Below, in pieces: positions 1-8,285 of a stretch of 64,000 bases of DNA. Where the stretch lies: positions 60,879-124,878 of the forward strand of contig NZ_BMYY01000012.1 of the NCBI RefSeq assembly GCF_014652515.1, read 5' to 3'. The notes below the pieces were generated by a model. That model searched no databases, was not told the DNA's origin, and was given only the letters and a program-made list of their open reading frames with translations. Source of the DNA: Bacterioplanes sanyensis. GTDB taxonomy: Bacteria > Pseudomonadota > Gammaproteobacteria > Pseudomonadales > Oceanobacteraceae. Position 1 is the first letter of the stretch; every line of letters begins with the position of its first letter. The position numbers were made by a program, and so were the translations under genes.

Positions 1-257
1 AGCAGGACTCCTTTATGGAAGGTCTGCTCGATTGCCCACATTACACCCGTCCTGAGGAGTATCAGGGGCGTGTGGTGCCGGAGGTATTGCTCAGCGGCAA
101 CCATGAAAAAATTCGGCGCTGGCGGTTAAAGCAATCGCTGGGGCGTACCTGGGAGCGGCGACCCGATTTACTCGACGCACTGGAACTGAACAACGAGCAA
201 CAAACGTTATTGACAGAGTATCTGAATGAGCGCGAGCAGGCCTCTTCAGACTGTTAA
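1..257 (+). CDS. trmD: tRNA (guanine-N1)-methyltransferase TrmD, C-terminal part
   Basis: This is the 3' end of TrmD, the SAM-dependent enzyme that methylates G37 of tRNAs next to the anticodon. The open frame runs in from the left edge (frame starts at base 3), so the SPOUT catalytic domain is outside the window. What is visible is the family's C-terminal region: a [17 protein letters not shown] segment followed by the [17 protein letters not shown] stretch and a helical tail. It sits 11 bp upstream of rplS, as in the conserved rpsP-rimM-trmD-rplS operon. The sequence identity is very characteristic; only the start is missing. Confidence 0.96.
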   Translation, partial: QDSFMEGLLDCPHYTRPEEYQGRVVPEVLLSGNHEKIRRWRLKQSLGRTWERRPDLLDALELNNEQQTLLTEYLNEREQASSDC

Positions 258-268
258 GGAGCATACAA

Positions 269-622
269 ATGAGCAACAAGAACTCAATCATTCAGCAGAT
301 TGAAAATGCACAGCTGAAAAGCGACGTGCCAGCGTTCGGCCCGGGTGACACCGTTGTCGTACAAGTAAAAGTTAAAGAAGGTACTCGTGAGCGTCTGCAG
401 GCGTTCGAAGGCGTGGTGATCGGTAAGCGTAACCGTGGCCTGAACTCAGCCTTCACCGTGCGTAAGATCTCTCACGGTGTTGGCGTTGAGCGTACTTTCC
501 AGACTCACAGCCCACTGGTTGACAGCATTGCTGTTAAGCGTCGTGGTGACGTGCGTCAGGCGAAACTGTACTACCTGCGTGAGCGTAGCGGTAAGTCTGC
601 ACGTATCAAAGAAAAGGTATAA
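269..622 (+). CDS. rplS: 50S ribosomal protein L19
   Basis: RplS, 117 residues, the usual length, sits at the 30S-50S interface of the ribosome. Recognisable blocks are the N-terminal helix, the [14 protein letters not shown] segment, the [20 protein letters not shown] core and the basic tail ([19 protein letters not shown]). The ATG is preceded by an AAGGAG ribosome binding site at a normal distance. It is the last gene of the rpsP-rimM-trmD-rplS operon and is followed at once by a strong terminator. Confidence 0.98.
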   Translation: MSNKNSIIQQIENAQLKSDVPAFGPGDTVVVQVKVKEGTRERLQAFEGVVIGKRNRGLNSAFTVRKISHGVGVERTFQTHSPLVDSIAVKRRGDVRQAKLYYLRERSGKSARIKEKV

Positions 623-631
623 ACCTTTTTG

Positions 632-667
632 GCAAAAAAAGAGCGGATCAGTTGATCCGCTTTTTTT
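632..667 (+). terminator. Rho-independent terminator of rplS
   Basis: A run of A, a GC-rich stem made of GCGGATC and GATCCGC around a four-base loop, then seven T. It lies just after the rplS stop codon. The A and T runs extend the stem, so it could also work weakly on the other strand. Confidence 0.93.
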
Positions 668-837
668 ATGCCTGCAATATTTGTCCGGTATAGTCACAGG
701 CCGCGATCGTAACTACTGGCGGCGGGATAATGACGGAACTAAATCTGCCACTGTCTCTCCAAGCGTCTCGCGAGCGGTAGTCAGTGCGGCACAATGGCGA
801 TGGAGCCAGCGCCGGTAACAAAGGTAAAAGGTAATTC

Positions 838-1698
838 ATGAAGAAAACAATTCTGGCAGCCATGTTAGGGCTGACCGTAAGCACTGCCTCCGTTGCGGCA
901 GAGACAGTTAATACCCAGGAGCAGCAGCGCGCTGCGGTTGAGCAACGCTTGGTGGATGCCTTTGGTCCACGCTTACAGGTAAAAGACGTCACTGCGGTGG
1001 CGGCAAAGCAAATGCTGGAGGTTATCCTGGTCGACGGCTCCGTCGTGCACATGACGCCGGATATGGGTTATTTCATCTACCGTGATGAATTGTATCAGCT
1101 AGCCGCGGATGGCCCGGTGAACGTTACCCAAAGCCGTTTGAACCCGCGCCGCGCTGAGCAGTTGGCTGCCATCGACAACAGCCAAACGGTCATGTTCCCT
1201 GCTAAGGGTGAGCAAAAAGGTCTGATCAATGTCTTCACCGACATAGACTGCGGATACTGCCAGAAGCTGCATCTAGAAATACCACGCTTAAATGAACTGG
1301 GCATCAGTGTGCGCTACTTGGCGTATCCGCGTGCAGGGGTGAAGAACCCACAAACCGGAGCACTGACAGATTCCTATCGCAAAATCAATTACGTCTGGTG
1401 TCAGGATGACCGTAAAGAGGCGATGACGGTGATGAAAAATACCCAGCGTGAGCTGGGTAGGCTGGCGCAGCGTATGCGTGGCGGTGATGCTCGCGCCCAA
1501 GATAAGTTCGAAGATGTGCGCGAGCAAATGCAAACTATGCTGGCGGACAGCAAGGATTGCGGCGCGCCAGTGGCGGCTCAGTTTGAACTGGGTCAGGGCT
1601 TGGGCGTGACTGGTACACCGGCCATTATTGTTGATGATGGTCGCTTATTCCCGGGCTATATGCCGGCCGATGCTCTGGCGGAACGGGTGCTGAACTAA
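838..1698 (+). CDS. dsbC: Thiol:disulfide interchange protein DsbC
   Basis: Periplasmic disulfide isomerase, 286 residues. It has a signal peptide (about residues 1-21, ending SVAA), an N-terminal dimerisation domain (about 25-90), and a thioredoxin-fold domain. The catalytic CGYC motif is at 138-141 and the cis-proline loop TGTP at 258-261. A second cysteine pair (C188 and C241) matches the structural disulfide of the family. DsbC reshuffles wrong disulfides in secreted proteins and is kept reduced by DsbD, which is not in the window. The ATG has a GGTAA-type ribosome site upstream. A terminator follows, so it is probably a single-gene transcript. Confidence 0.95.
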   Translation: MKKTILAAMLGLTVSTASVAAETVNTQEQQRAAVEQRLVDAFGPRLQVKDVTAVAAKQMLEVILVDGSVVHMTPDMGYFIYRDELYQLAADGPVNVTQSRLNPRRAEQLAAIDNSQTVMFPAKGEQKGLINVFTDIDCGYCQKLHLEIPRLNELGISVRYLAYPRAGVKNPQTGALTDSYRKINYVWCQDDRKEAMTVMKNTQRELGRLAQRMRGGDARAQDKFEDVREQMQTMLADSKDCGAPVAAQFELGQGLGVTGTPAIIVDDGRLFPGYMPADALAERVLN

Positions 1699-1723
1699 CA
1701 TCGCCGCACAATGCTGTATCAAT

Positions 1724-1748
1724 CAACGGGCCTGCGGGCCCGTTTTTT
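1724..1748 (+). terminator. Rho-independent terminator of dsbC
   Basis: Stem ACGGGCC / GGCCCGT with a short TGCG loop, followed by six T. It is about 25 bp past the dsbC stop codon. Confidence 0.93.
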
Positions 1749-2470
1749 GTGCCCGCAGTTTAGTTGCTGATGTGAGTAGAGCGAAAAAGCATCATTCTGA
1801 CACTAAGCCCGTCATGACGGGGCTTGTAGACAGTTACCAAATAATCGCCAACAGCTTTATCCACAGAAATTGTGGATCAGTTAACGTAAGCGTCATGGTC
1901 GAATGCTGGCAAACGGGGCATAAAAGTCTCCTCTGGCGTCACAAAATGCTTGACCATGGCATTTTTATGCACATTGACTTTTAATCTGTTGTGTTGGTCC
2001 TCTATTGTATAGAAATATCTGGAGTTGCCTGCTTGACTTATCTAACCCATTGAAAAATATGCATTTTTATAGGTGGTTAAAAAATAAACAATCTGTCTTC
2101 GGGCCTGATTTTATCTGGCTTTGCGGCATATGCCGACAGATTATCCATAGAATTATCCACAGAATCTGTGGGAAACTGTCAGTCTTTGAAGTGGGTACGT
2201 AAGGTCAAGCGCAGGTCAAGATTCAGGCTGGTCAAAGTGCGCCTTTTTGTCCTCTTTGTTGGGCGTTATGCACAAGTGATCTATTGCAGAGATCTAATAG
2301 TTTGAACTTTGGCGTCTGGCACGACAGTGTCTGTCGTCGCTGCAACTGAATGATTTTTAAGCATTTTTTTAAAGTGGCCTAAATGAATAAACAGGCCCTA
2401 GGCGCAGGCATAGTGCGCCCTAGCGGTGATTGAGCAATATCCGTCCACGGAATTGTCCACAAGCGTATCG
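1749..2470. promoter_or_regulatory. Gene-free region with a cluster of DnaA boxes
   Basis: About 720 bp with no convincing gene. Two perfect TTATCCACA boxes lie at 1857-1865 and 2153-2161. One-mismatch boxes are TGATCCACA (minus strand, 1871-1879), TTATCCATA (2141-2149), TTATGCACA (2267-2275) and TTGTCCACA (2453-2461). A weaker minus-strand box, TTTCCCACA, is at 2167-2175. An A+T-rich patch with A and T runs lies at about 2050-2092. This density of DnaA sites is what is seen at oriC, datA or DARS loci. The ribosomal operon to the left points towards the cluster, which would be head-on to a fork leaving it, so a DnaA-titrating or reactivating locus fits better than oriC. That choice is inference. 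Confidence 0.7.
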
Positions 2471-3238
2471 CTATCCTGCCCCGTGTGTGGCGGACTGAGG
2501 TGTCAGTAATTGCGGCGTCGGCAGTTGCGCTTGCCAGTCAAAGCGTGCGATCAGCTGCTGCCAAGTTTGATCCAGAGGCGCTTCAATGGTGATGGTTTCA
2601 GCGCTGAGCGGATGTTGAAAACTGAGCTGCCAGGCATGTAGAAGCAGCCGGCCGGCGTCAAAATGATCGCGAAAATAGCGACTGTGCCTGCCTTTGCCAT
2701 AACGCGCGTCGCCAATGATGGGATGGCTTAGATGCTTGAGATGACGGCGAATCTGATGTTTACGGCCGGTGTGTGGCAAAGCTTCTACCAGCGAATAGCG
2801 CGATTGTGGGTATTTATCAATGGCGATGGGTAACTCTACTTGGGCCAAGCAACGAAAATCCGTGCGTGCCTCTTGTGCCGGTTTGATGCGTTCATGGCGG
2901 GCGTACTTGTCTACCGGTGGCACCAGGGGTTTATCTAGCTCGGTCCACTCTGGCATGTAACCGCGCACGATCGCCAAATAGCGTTTGCTGACTTGTTGCT
3001 GGCGCCATTGCTCGACCACCAAGCTGGCGATGTCAGGCGTTAAAGCGAACATCAAAACGCCAGACGTGGGTTTATCCAAGCGATGTACCGGATAAACTCG
3101 CTGGCCGACATGATCGCGCACCAGTTGCAGGGCAAAACGGGTTTCGTGGCGATCAATCTCGCTACGATGTACCAGCAAACCACTGGGTTTGTTGATCGCA
3201 ATTAAGTGATCATCTTGAAAAAGAACGTCGACGGACAT
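2471..3238 (-). CDS. truC: RluA-family pseudouridine synthase, TruC-like
   Basis: A 255-residue RluA-family pseudouridine synthase. The catalytic motif HRLDKPTSG is at 52-60, with Asp55 as the catalytic residue. The second family block, around PHTGRKHQIRRHLKHLSHPIIGDARYGKG (in the sequence at about 164-192), is also present. There is no N-terminal S4 domain. Length and the absence of S4 match TruC, which makes pseudouridine 65 in tRNA, better than RluC or RluD. The exact RNA target is inferred from this similarity only. It is transcribed leftwards, with an alpha/beta hydrolase gene 36 bp upstream in the same direction. Confidence 0.85.
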   Translation of the reverse strand: MSVDVLFQDDHLIAINKPSGLLVHRSEIDRHETRFALQLVRDHVGQRVYPVHRLDKPTSGVLMFALTPDIASLVVEQWRQQQVSKRYLAIVRGYMPEWTELDKPLVPPVDKYARHERIKPAQEARTDFRCLAQVELPIAIDKYPQSRYSLVEALPHTGRKHQIRRHLKHLSHPIIGDARYGKGRHSRYFRDHFDAGRLLLHAWQLSFQHPLSAETITIEAPLDQTWQQLIARFDWQAQLPTPQLLTPQSATHGAG

Positions 3239-3274
3239 GCCTATTACCTGTGATAAAAACAGGCGCCATCATAG

Positions 3275-4132
3275 TCATGGCAGCGCGCGGAGCAAGTTGG
3301 TCAGCACATGGTTGCCAGCGGGTGGTAAGTAGGGCTGTAGTTGTAGATATAGCAGCTCTGGCATTTCTAAATGAGGCCAGTGGCCAGCAGCACATTTCAC
3401 ATGCTGTGCCTGCATAAAGGCTCGTTGCAGCCACAAAGCATGGCGCTGTTGGCCGCTAATGAGTTGAACCGGGCCACTATAGCCAGCGGGTGGGTGCAAC
3501 CACTCCCACGGCTCATGACGATAAGCCAGTAACGCAGATAACACTCGCAAGCCGCCATGAGCCTGCAACAGCTCAAAAGCATCTTGGCAGTAATGGCGTG
3601 GCAATGGCAGGCGGGCGCAGGCTTGATAGTAACGCTGCAAGCCTGCAGCGCTAAGGCCGCGGCACCACCAGTTACCACTGGCGCTGGCCCATAATCGCTC
3701 ACGCCAATGCCAGTTAAAACGCGGGTGGCGAGGATTAAGCCAGTGCATGGAAAGCGGCTTGATGCTGTGGTGACGGTTAACTGCGATTAGCTTGTGCGCA
3801 ATGAGCGCACCGCTGTCATGGGCAATGATGTGACAGTGTTGAGTGCCCAAGCGCTTTAGTAAAGCGCGTATCAGCTCGGCTTGGCTACCAAGGCTGTAGT
3901 AATAGGGCCAGGGCTTGTCGGAATCGCCGCAGCCAAGTAAGTCGGGCGCTACCACAGTGCCGTGCTGGGCTAATGCTGGCCATAGTGCGTGCCAGTCCCA
4001 GCTGCTGCCGGGAAAGCTGTGCAACAATAAAATGACCGCTCCTTGGCCTGCCTGCTGATAGCTAATTGCATGGCCGTGCCAATGAAATATCTGCTGCTTG
4101 GCACGCCACGTCAGCGGTGATGGTGTCTCCAT
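3275..4132 (-). CDS. Alpha/beta hydrolase (MEST-like subgroup)
   Basis: A 285-residue cytoplasmic alpha/beta hydrolase. The oxyanion region is LLLHSFPGSSWDW (about 35-47), followed by the VVAPDLLGCGDSDKP strand-loop. The nucleophile elbow reads AHDSGAL (about 104-110). In the haloalkane dehalogenase, epoxide hydrolase and MEST group the same place reads HDWG or HDYG, with Asp as nucleophile, so Asp is the probable nucleophile here. The C-terminal catalytic His is in the GHWPHLEMPE segment. Substrate is unknown. It lies between truC and a DinB gene, all leftward, with small gaps, so the three may be co-transcribed. Confidence 0.8.
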   Translation of the reverse strand: METPSPLTWRAKQQIFHWHGHAISYQQAGQGAVILLLHSFPGSSWDWHALWPALAQHGTVVAPDLLGCGDSDKPWPYYYSLGSQAELIRALLKRLGTQHCHIIAHDSGALIAHKLIAVNRHHSIKPLSMHWLNPRHPRFNWHWRERLWASASGNWWCRGLSAAGLQRYYQACARLPLPRHYCQDAFELLQAHGGLRVLSALLAYRHEPWEWLHPPAGYSGPVQLISGQQRHALWLQRAFMQAQHVKCAAGHWPHLEMPELLYLQLQPYLPPAGNHVLTNLLRALP

Positions 4133-4185
4133 TTGGACTTTCCTTGCTTGGCTTTCCTTATTTTTTGCGCGCTACATCTCGGCGA

Positions 4186-4701
4186 TTAATCCAAAGGAGC
4201 GTGCAGCAAGTCTGGCTCGATAGTAGGCTGGCCCAGCTGCTGCAATACTGCGCTAATTTGCCCGCGATAGTGGGTGTGATGGTTAAACAAATGCTGCAGT
4301 ATTCGATCTAGGCCAACGCTGAGCTCGTCGTCATCGCCGTACACCAACACAGCGCGAGCATCGTCTTGGCGCAGTAAATCGCACCAACGTTGCAATACAT
4401 CGTCTATGCGCTCACGTACTGGCTGCAGCTCTTTTAGCTGTGGATAGCACAGTTGGCGATCATTCTTAACTGGCGGCAGGTCATTCAGTTCTTCCAGCAT
4501 CGGATAAATCGGCTGTAGACGCCTAAGCCACAGCAAATCGGTGGCGAGCAGATGATTCCAGCAGCCGCAGAGCGAGCCGTGTGCCAAGCCGACATCTTGT
4601 TGTTGCTGTTCGCTGGGCAAACTCAGGCTGGCATTGAGAAGTTGCGCGTTCATCCAGCGGTTGTAACGCGCTGAGCGTCGATAGTGATCGGACCAGGGCA
4701 T
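4186..4701 (-). CDS. DinB/YfiT-family protein
   Basis: A 171-residue four-helix-bundle protein of the DinB superfamily. It shows the usual pattern: an N-terminal ARYNRWMN helix, a His in the WNHLLATDLLWLRRL helix, and the HLFNHHTHYRGQ motif near the C-terminus, giving a three-His metal site. DinB-fold enzymes include thiol-dependent transferases, but the activity of this one cannot be told. The ATG at 4701 was chosen because GGAGG lies five bases upstream; an in-frame GTG 11 codons earlier has no such site. It precedes the alpha/beta hydrolase gene by about 50 bp. Confidence 0.85.
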   Translation of the reverse strand: MPWSDHYRRSARYNRWMNAQLLNASLSLPSEQQQQDVGLAHGSLCGCWNHLLATDLLWLRRLQPIYPMLEELNDLPPVKNDRQLCYPQLKELQPVRERIDDVLQRWCDLLRQDDARAVLVYGDDDELSVGLDRILQHLFNHHTHYRGQISAVLQQLGQPTIEPDLLHAPLD

Positions 4702-4824
4702 GGCGGCCTCCGCGCGGTTGGTTTTGACGTTCACTTATTGTAGGCCTGACTCAGGACACCAGTGCAGACAAGCCGCCTGACAGCCCTTATGATTCGCTGC
4801 TGTGCTGTTGAGCGGATAAGGACA

Positions 4825-7611
4825 ATGCGCGTTTTATTATTGTTGATCATGTTAGCGAGTACTTTGGCGAGTGCTCAGTCCGTTGCCTGGAATGAAACGG
4901 ACAAGCGCTGGCGTACCAGCACTTCTGAGCACTTTCAGGTGCATTACCTTGAACCGCATCAGGCCATGGCAGAGCGCTCGCTGGCCATTGCCGAGCAGGT
5001 GCACCAACAATTGCTGCCGTTTTTTGGTCAGGCGCCCGAGGCGCGCACGCACATGGTGTTGGTGGATGACTTCGATTTTTCCAATGGCTGGGCCACGCCC
5101 TTGCCCTTTGCTCAAATTCGTTTGTTTGCCTCGCCACCGCAACAGGTATCGTCACTTGAGCATAATGACGATTGGCTGCAAAGCCTGATTCGCCACGAGT
5201 ATGTGCATGTGCTGCACATGGAAATGCAGAGTGGCAATGTCGAGCAAGCGCGCAATGTGTTTGGTCGAGTAGGGTTGTGGCCTTTTCCACCCTTGTCGGC
5301 CTTTCCCCACGCCTTTACCCCATCCATGTTACTGGAAGGTTTGGCGGTCTATTTAGAGACCAACGCCGAGCAGGGCTTTGGCCGCCTGCAAGGCAGCTAT
5401 TACCGCATGCAGATGCGTAGCGAAGTGTTGGCCGGTGAGCTGGATGATATGAATTCGGTGATCGTGGCGCGGCGCGAATGGCCCAGCAACCGCGCTTATT
5501 TATACGGTGCTTATTTTATCGAGTTCTTGATCGAGGAGCATGGCGAGGCGCGGGTGCAGTCCTTCTTGAATCTTTATTCCGCTCAGCTATTGCAGTACGT
5601 GCTGCTCGACAGCACGTTTCGCAGCAGTTTTCGCCGCTCCCTTGATGACCTTTGGCGGGAGTTTCAACCCTGGCTAGAGCAGCGCTTTGCCGCTGAAATT
5701 GCGGCGCTGCAACAGCACAGTACGGCGTCAAAGCGCTGGTCGTTTGCCAGCCGCAATCGCCAGCCAATGGCCAGTGATGGTCAGCGTTTGTGGTATGTCG
5801 AGGACAACGGTGAAGATCGCCGCCAAGTGGTGCTACGCCAAGGCGAGCAGCCCCCTCAGCCTGTGGCGAGCGCTAAAGGTGTGCGTGCATTGGCGCACAA
5901 CGAACATGGCGAGTTGGCTGCTTTACGGCTGATACATTATGCCAGTGGCCGCAGTTGGAATGACTTGTTTGTGTTGCAACAAGGGCACTGGCAGCGTTTG
6001 ACGGACGGGCAACGTCTGCGTGATCTGGCCTGGGATGCCAGTCAACAGCGCTGGCTGGCCACACGCTCCATTGCCGGTCTGAGTGAACTGGTGAGCATCG
6101 ATCGCCAAGGCCAGCTGGTTCGGCTATGGCAAGGTCAAGCGGGAGAGGTGCTGGGCGAGCTGGCAGTGAGCGCCGCTGGCGTGGTCGTGGCAGCGCATAA
6201 ACCGCGCGGCCAAGGCTGGGATTTAGCCCGCTATCAGGGGCAACAATGGGTGCCGCTGACGCAATCGCTGGCGGTCGAAAACAGCCCTGCGTTTTTGCCC
6301 GATGGGCGGCTGGTGTTCAGTGCCGACTACCAAGGCGTGTTTGATCTGTGGGCGCTATCGCTGACGGACGAAGCGCTCCCCCTGCAGCGTCTGACTCGCG
6401 GCGTAAGCGGCGCATTTAAGCCCCTTGGCTGGCGTGGCGAGCTGGTTTGGCAGCAGTATGAGGCCCAAGGCTTTCAACTGCATTCGGCGCCATTGCAGGA
6501 GCTTGAGGCCTACCGTCTCGACCATTGGCAGGGGCAATACGACTACGCCTGGATCGACGCGCAATCCTACCCCAGTCAGGAGTATGTGCCCTGGAGCACC
6601 TTGCGGCCACGCTACTGGCTGCCCATTTGGCAGTTTGGCAATGATGAGAGCTTTTTAGGCTTGCAGACCAGCGGCCAAGATGCGCTGGCACGCCATAGCT
6701 ACAGCGCTCAGCTGCGCTTTAACACCAGCCAACAGCAGGCCGAGTGGGCGCTGAGTTATGGCTATGATAAGCGCTGGACATTGGCTTGGCTGCGCCAGCA
6801 TCAAGTCGACGACGTTGGCATTGCCGAGCTGACTCGGCGTGAAGACCAGTTTGTGTTGGCGCGCTACAACTTATGGCCAGCGCTGGAAGATCAATGGCGC
6901 TGGAGCCTCGGCCTTAGCCATGAATACGAGCGCTGGATCAGTGCCGAGGGGCCGGTCATCTTTGATCGCGGCGGTATTCGCGAGAGCCTGGTGGGCGTTG
7001 CCACGCGCTTTGATAATCGCGAAAGCTTTATCAATGTGCCCGGTGTGGGGTGGGGCAGTTATGTCAGTTTGGTGGCGGAAACCAACGAGGCACTGCCCAG
7101 TGACTACGACGGCGAGCGCTACCAGCTGGAGCTGCGTCACACCCTAGATTTACCCGGCCGCCAAACCTTGACCATGGCCGCCATCGCCGCCGGTGCTGAT
7201 CCGCTCGCCCAGCCATTTAGCATCGGTGGTAGCGAACTGGGAGCAGAGCAAGTGCTGTTTGGTCGCGATGAGTTCAGCCTGCGTGGCTACGACAGCAACG
7301 CCGCGGTGGGGCGTTACCTGTATCGAGGTCAGTTGCGCTATCAAGGCTGGCTCGGCCGGGTAGAGCGCAACTGGAATACTTGGCCCTTGGGCTTGGGTGA
7401 CTGGTACGGCAACCTGTTTTTCGAGCAAGGCAGCGCTTGGTCGGATGGCCACAGCCGGCCCGCGTTAGCGTCCGTGGGGGCTGAGCTGAGTGCGGAGCTC
7501 ATTCTTGGTTATCGCCTGGCGCTACCTGTGACGGCTGGCATGGCCTATGGCTTTAATGACGAGCGCGGTGGTGGTGCCAAAGTGTACCTGCGCTCGTCAT
7601 TAGCGTTTTAA
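4825..7611 (+). CDS. Secreted HEXXH peptidase / beta-propeller / outer-membrane barrel fusion
   Basis: A 928-residue exported protein. It has a signal peptide (about 1-18), then a gluzincin-like domain with HEYVH at 124-128 and a downstream EGLAVYLET helix giving the likely third zinc ligand. A region of repeated short beta segments (about 300-570) resembles a TolB/PD40 beta-propeller. The C-terminal third (about 630-928) ends in alternating beta strands with a GRDEFSLRGYD segment and a terminal Phe, as in Omp85/D15-type outer-membrane barrels. Inference: a zinc peptidase tethered to the outer membrane by its own barrel. The ATG at 4825 was chosen because it starts the signal peptide and has AAGGA upstream. 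Its 3' end overlaps the convergent DUF924 gene by 4 bp. Substrate unknown. Confidence 0.8.
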   Translation: MRVLLLLIMLASTLASAQSVAWNETDKRWRTSTSEHFQVHYLEPHQAMAERSLAIAEQVHQQLLPFFGQAPEARTHMVLVDDFDFSNGWATPLPFAQIRLFASPPQQVSSLEHNDDWLQSLIRHEYVHVLHMEMQSGNVEQARNVFGRVGLWPFPPLSAFPHAFTPSMLLEGLAVYLETNAEQGFGRLQGSYYRMQMRSEVLAGELDDMNSVIVARREWPSNRAYLYGAYFIEFLIEEHGEARVQSFLNLYSAQLLQYVLLDSTFRSSFRRSLDDLWREFQPWLEQRFAAEIAALQQHSTASKRWSFASRNRQPMASDGQRLWYVEDNGEDRRQVVLRQGEQPPQPVASAKGVRALAHNEHGELAALRLIHYASGRSWNDLFVLQQGHWQRLTDGQRLRDLAWDASQQRWLATRSIAGLSELVSIDRQGQLVRLWQGQAGEVLGELAVSAAGVVVAAHKPRGQGWDLARYQGQQWVPLTQSLAVENSPAFLPDGRLVFSADYQGVFDLWALSLTDEALPLQRLTRGVSGAFKPLGWRGELVWQQYEAQGFQLHSAPLQELEAYRLDHWQGQYDYAWIDAQSYPSQEYVPWSTLRPRYWLPIWQFGNDESFLGLQTSGQDALARHSYSAQLRFNTSQQQAEWALSYGYDKRWTLAWLRQHQVDDVGIAELTRREDQFVLARYNLWPALEDQWRWSLGLSHEYERWISAEGPVIFDRGGIRESLVGVATRFDNRESFINVPGVGWGSYVSLVAETNEALPSDYDGERYQLELRHTLDLPGRQTLTMAAIAAGADPLAQPFSIGGSELGAEQVLFGRDEFSLRGYDSNAAVGRYLYRGQLRYQGWLGRVERNWNTWPLGLGDWYGNLFFEQGSAWSDGHSRPALASVGAELSAELILGYRLALPVTAGMAYGFNDERGGGAKVYLRSSLAF

Positions 7612-8225
7612 AACCCAGAGCCTGGCTGGGTTAAAAACTGCCGCTCGTCGTCGCTAGACGGGCGGTTTAACAATGCGTTGCGGTGCGGAAAGCGGCCAAA
7701 GCGCTGGATGATTTGCTGGTGGCGGCGGCCAAACTCTAAATAATTCTCCGCCTCACCAGCAAAACTTGCCGGCGCATCAGCACGTAACTGCGCCAGCTTT
7801 TCCATGCACAAGTTCTGCATGGCCTCGCTTTCGGCGTGCTCCAATGGCAAGTAGTAAAACAGCCGCTGAATCGGCCTTACTTGTCGGTCAGCTCCTTGGC
7901 GAATGCCTTCTAACGCCCATTCAAGCGCCAGCGCGTCTTGGGTAAAGCTCATGGCGTTGTCACGGTACATATTGCGGCTGAACTGATCCAACACGAGGAT
8001 GGCGGCTAAACGGCCATCCGCACTGGTGAGCCAGTCACGGTGTTCACCGCGCAGCAAGGCTTTGAGTGTCGGCTCAAAGCGCTGGCGAATGGTGTCATCG
8101 GTGGCAGCGTCTTTCTGCCACCAAAGCTTGGCTTGGCGTTGACTTATCTCATGGTCAGCGGCGTCTGCGCCAAACCAGAACGCGAGTATGTCGTTTTTAT
8201 GCATTTCATCTCTGCCGTCTGTCAT
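7608..8225 (-). CDS. DUF924 family protein
   Basis: A 205-residue all-helical protein of the DUF924 family, recognised from the ILAFWFG start, the LAAILVLDQFSRNMYRD block and the LFYYLPLEHAES segment. The fold is TPR-like; no molecular function is established that I can name. An in-frame ATG seven codons later (start at 8204) is an equally good start, since DUF924 proteins usually begin close to the FWFG motif. The gene ends against the 3' end of the peptidase/barrel gene. Confidence 0.85.
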   Translation of the reverse strand: MTDGRDEMHKNDILAFWFGADAADHEISQRQAKLWWQKDAATDDTIRQRFEPTLKALLRGEHRDWLTSADGRLAAILVLDQFSRNMYRDNAMSFTQDALALEWALEGIRQGADRQVRPIQRLFYYLPLEHAESEAMQNLCMEKLAQLRADAPASFAGEAENYLEFGRRHQQIIQRFGRFPHRNALLNRPSSDDERQFLTQPGSGF

Positions 8226-8285
8226 CTGGCTGAGCTACCATAGCGGGCGTTCTGATGACCTGCAATCTGGGGGATAACAGCGGTA

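Noticed and set aside
477..818. 113-codon open frame overlapping rplS
   Set aside because: Out-of-frame shadow of rplS that runs through its terminator.
1772..2202. Two short open frames of 65-70 codons
   Set aside because: They run through the DnaA boxes and A+T-rich patch, have no ribosome sites, and their composition is not protein-like.
1857..2461. Calling the DnaA-box cluster the chromosomal origin
   Set aside because: Flanking genes are not those of a gammaproteobacterial oriC, and the trmD-rplS operon would face a fork leaving it. Reported as a DnaA-box cluster only.
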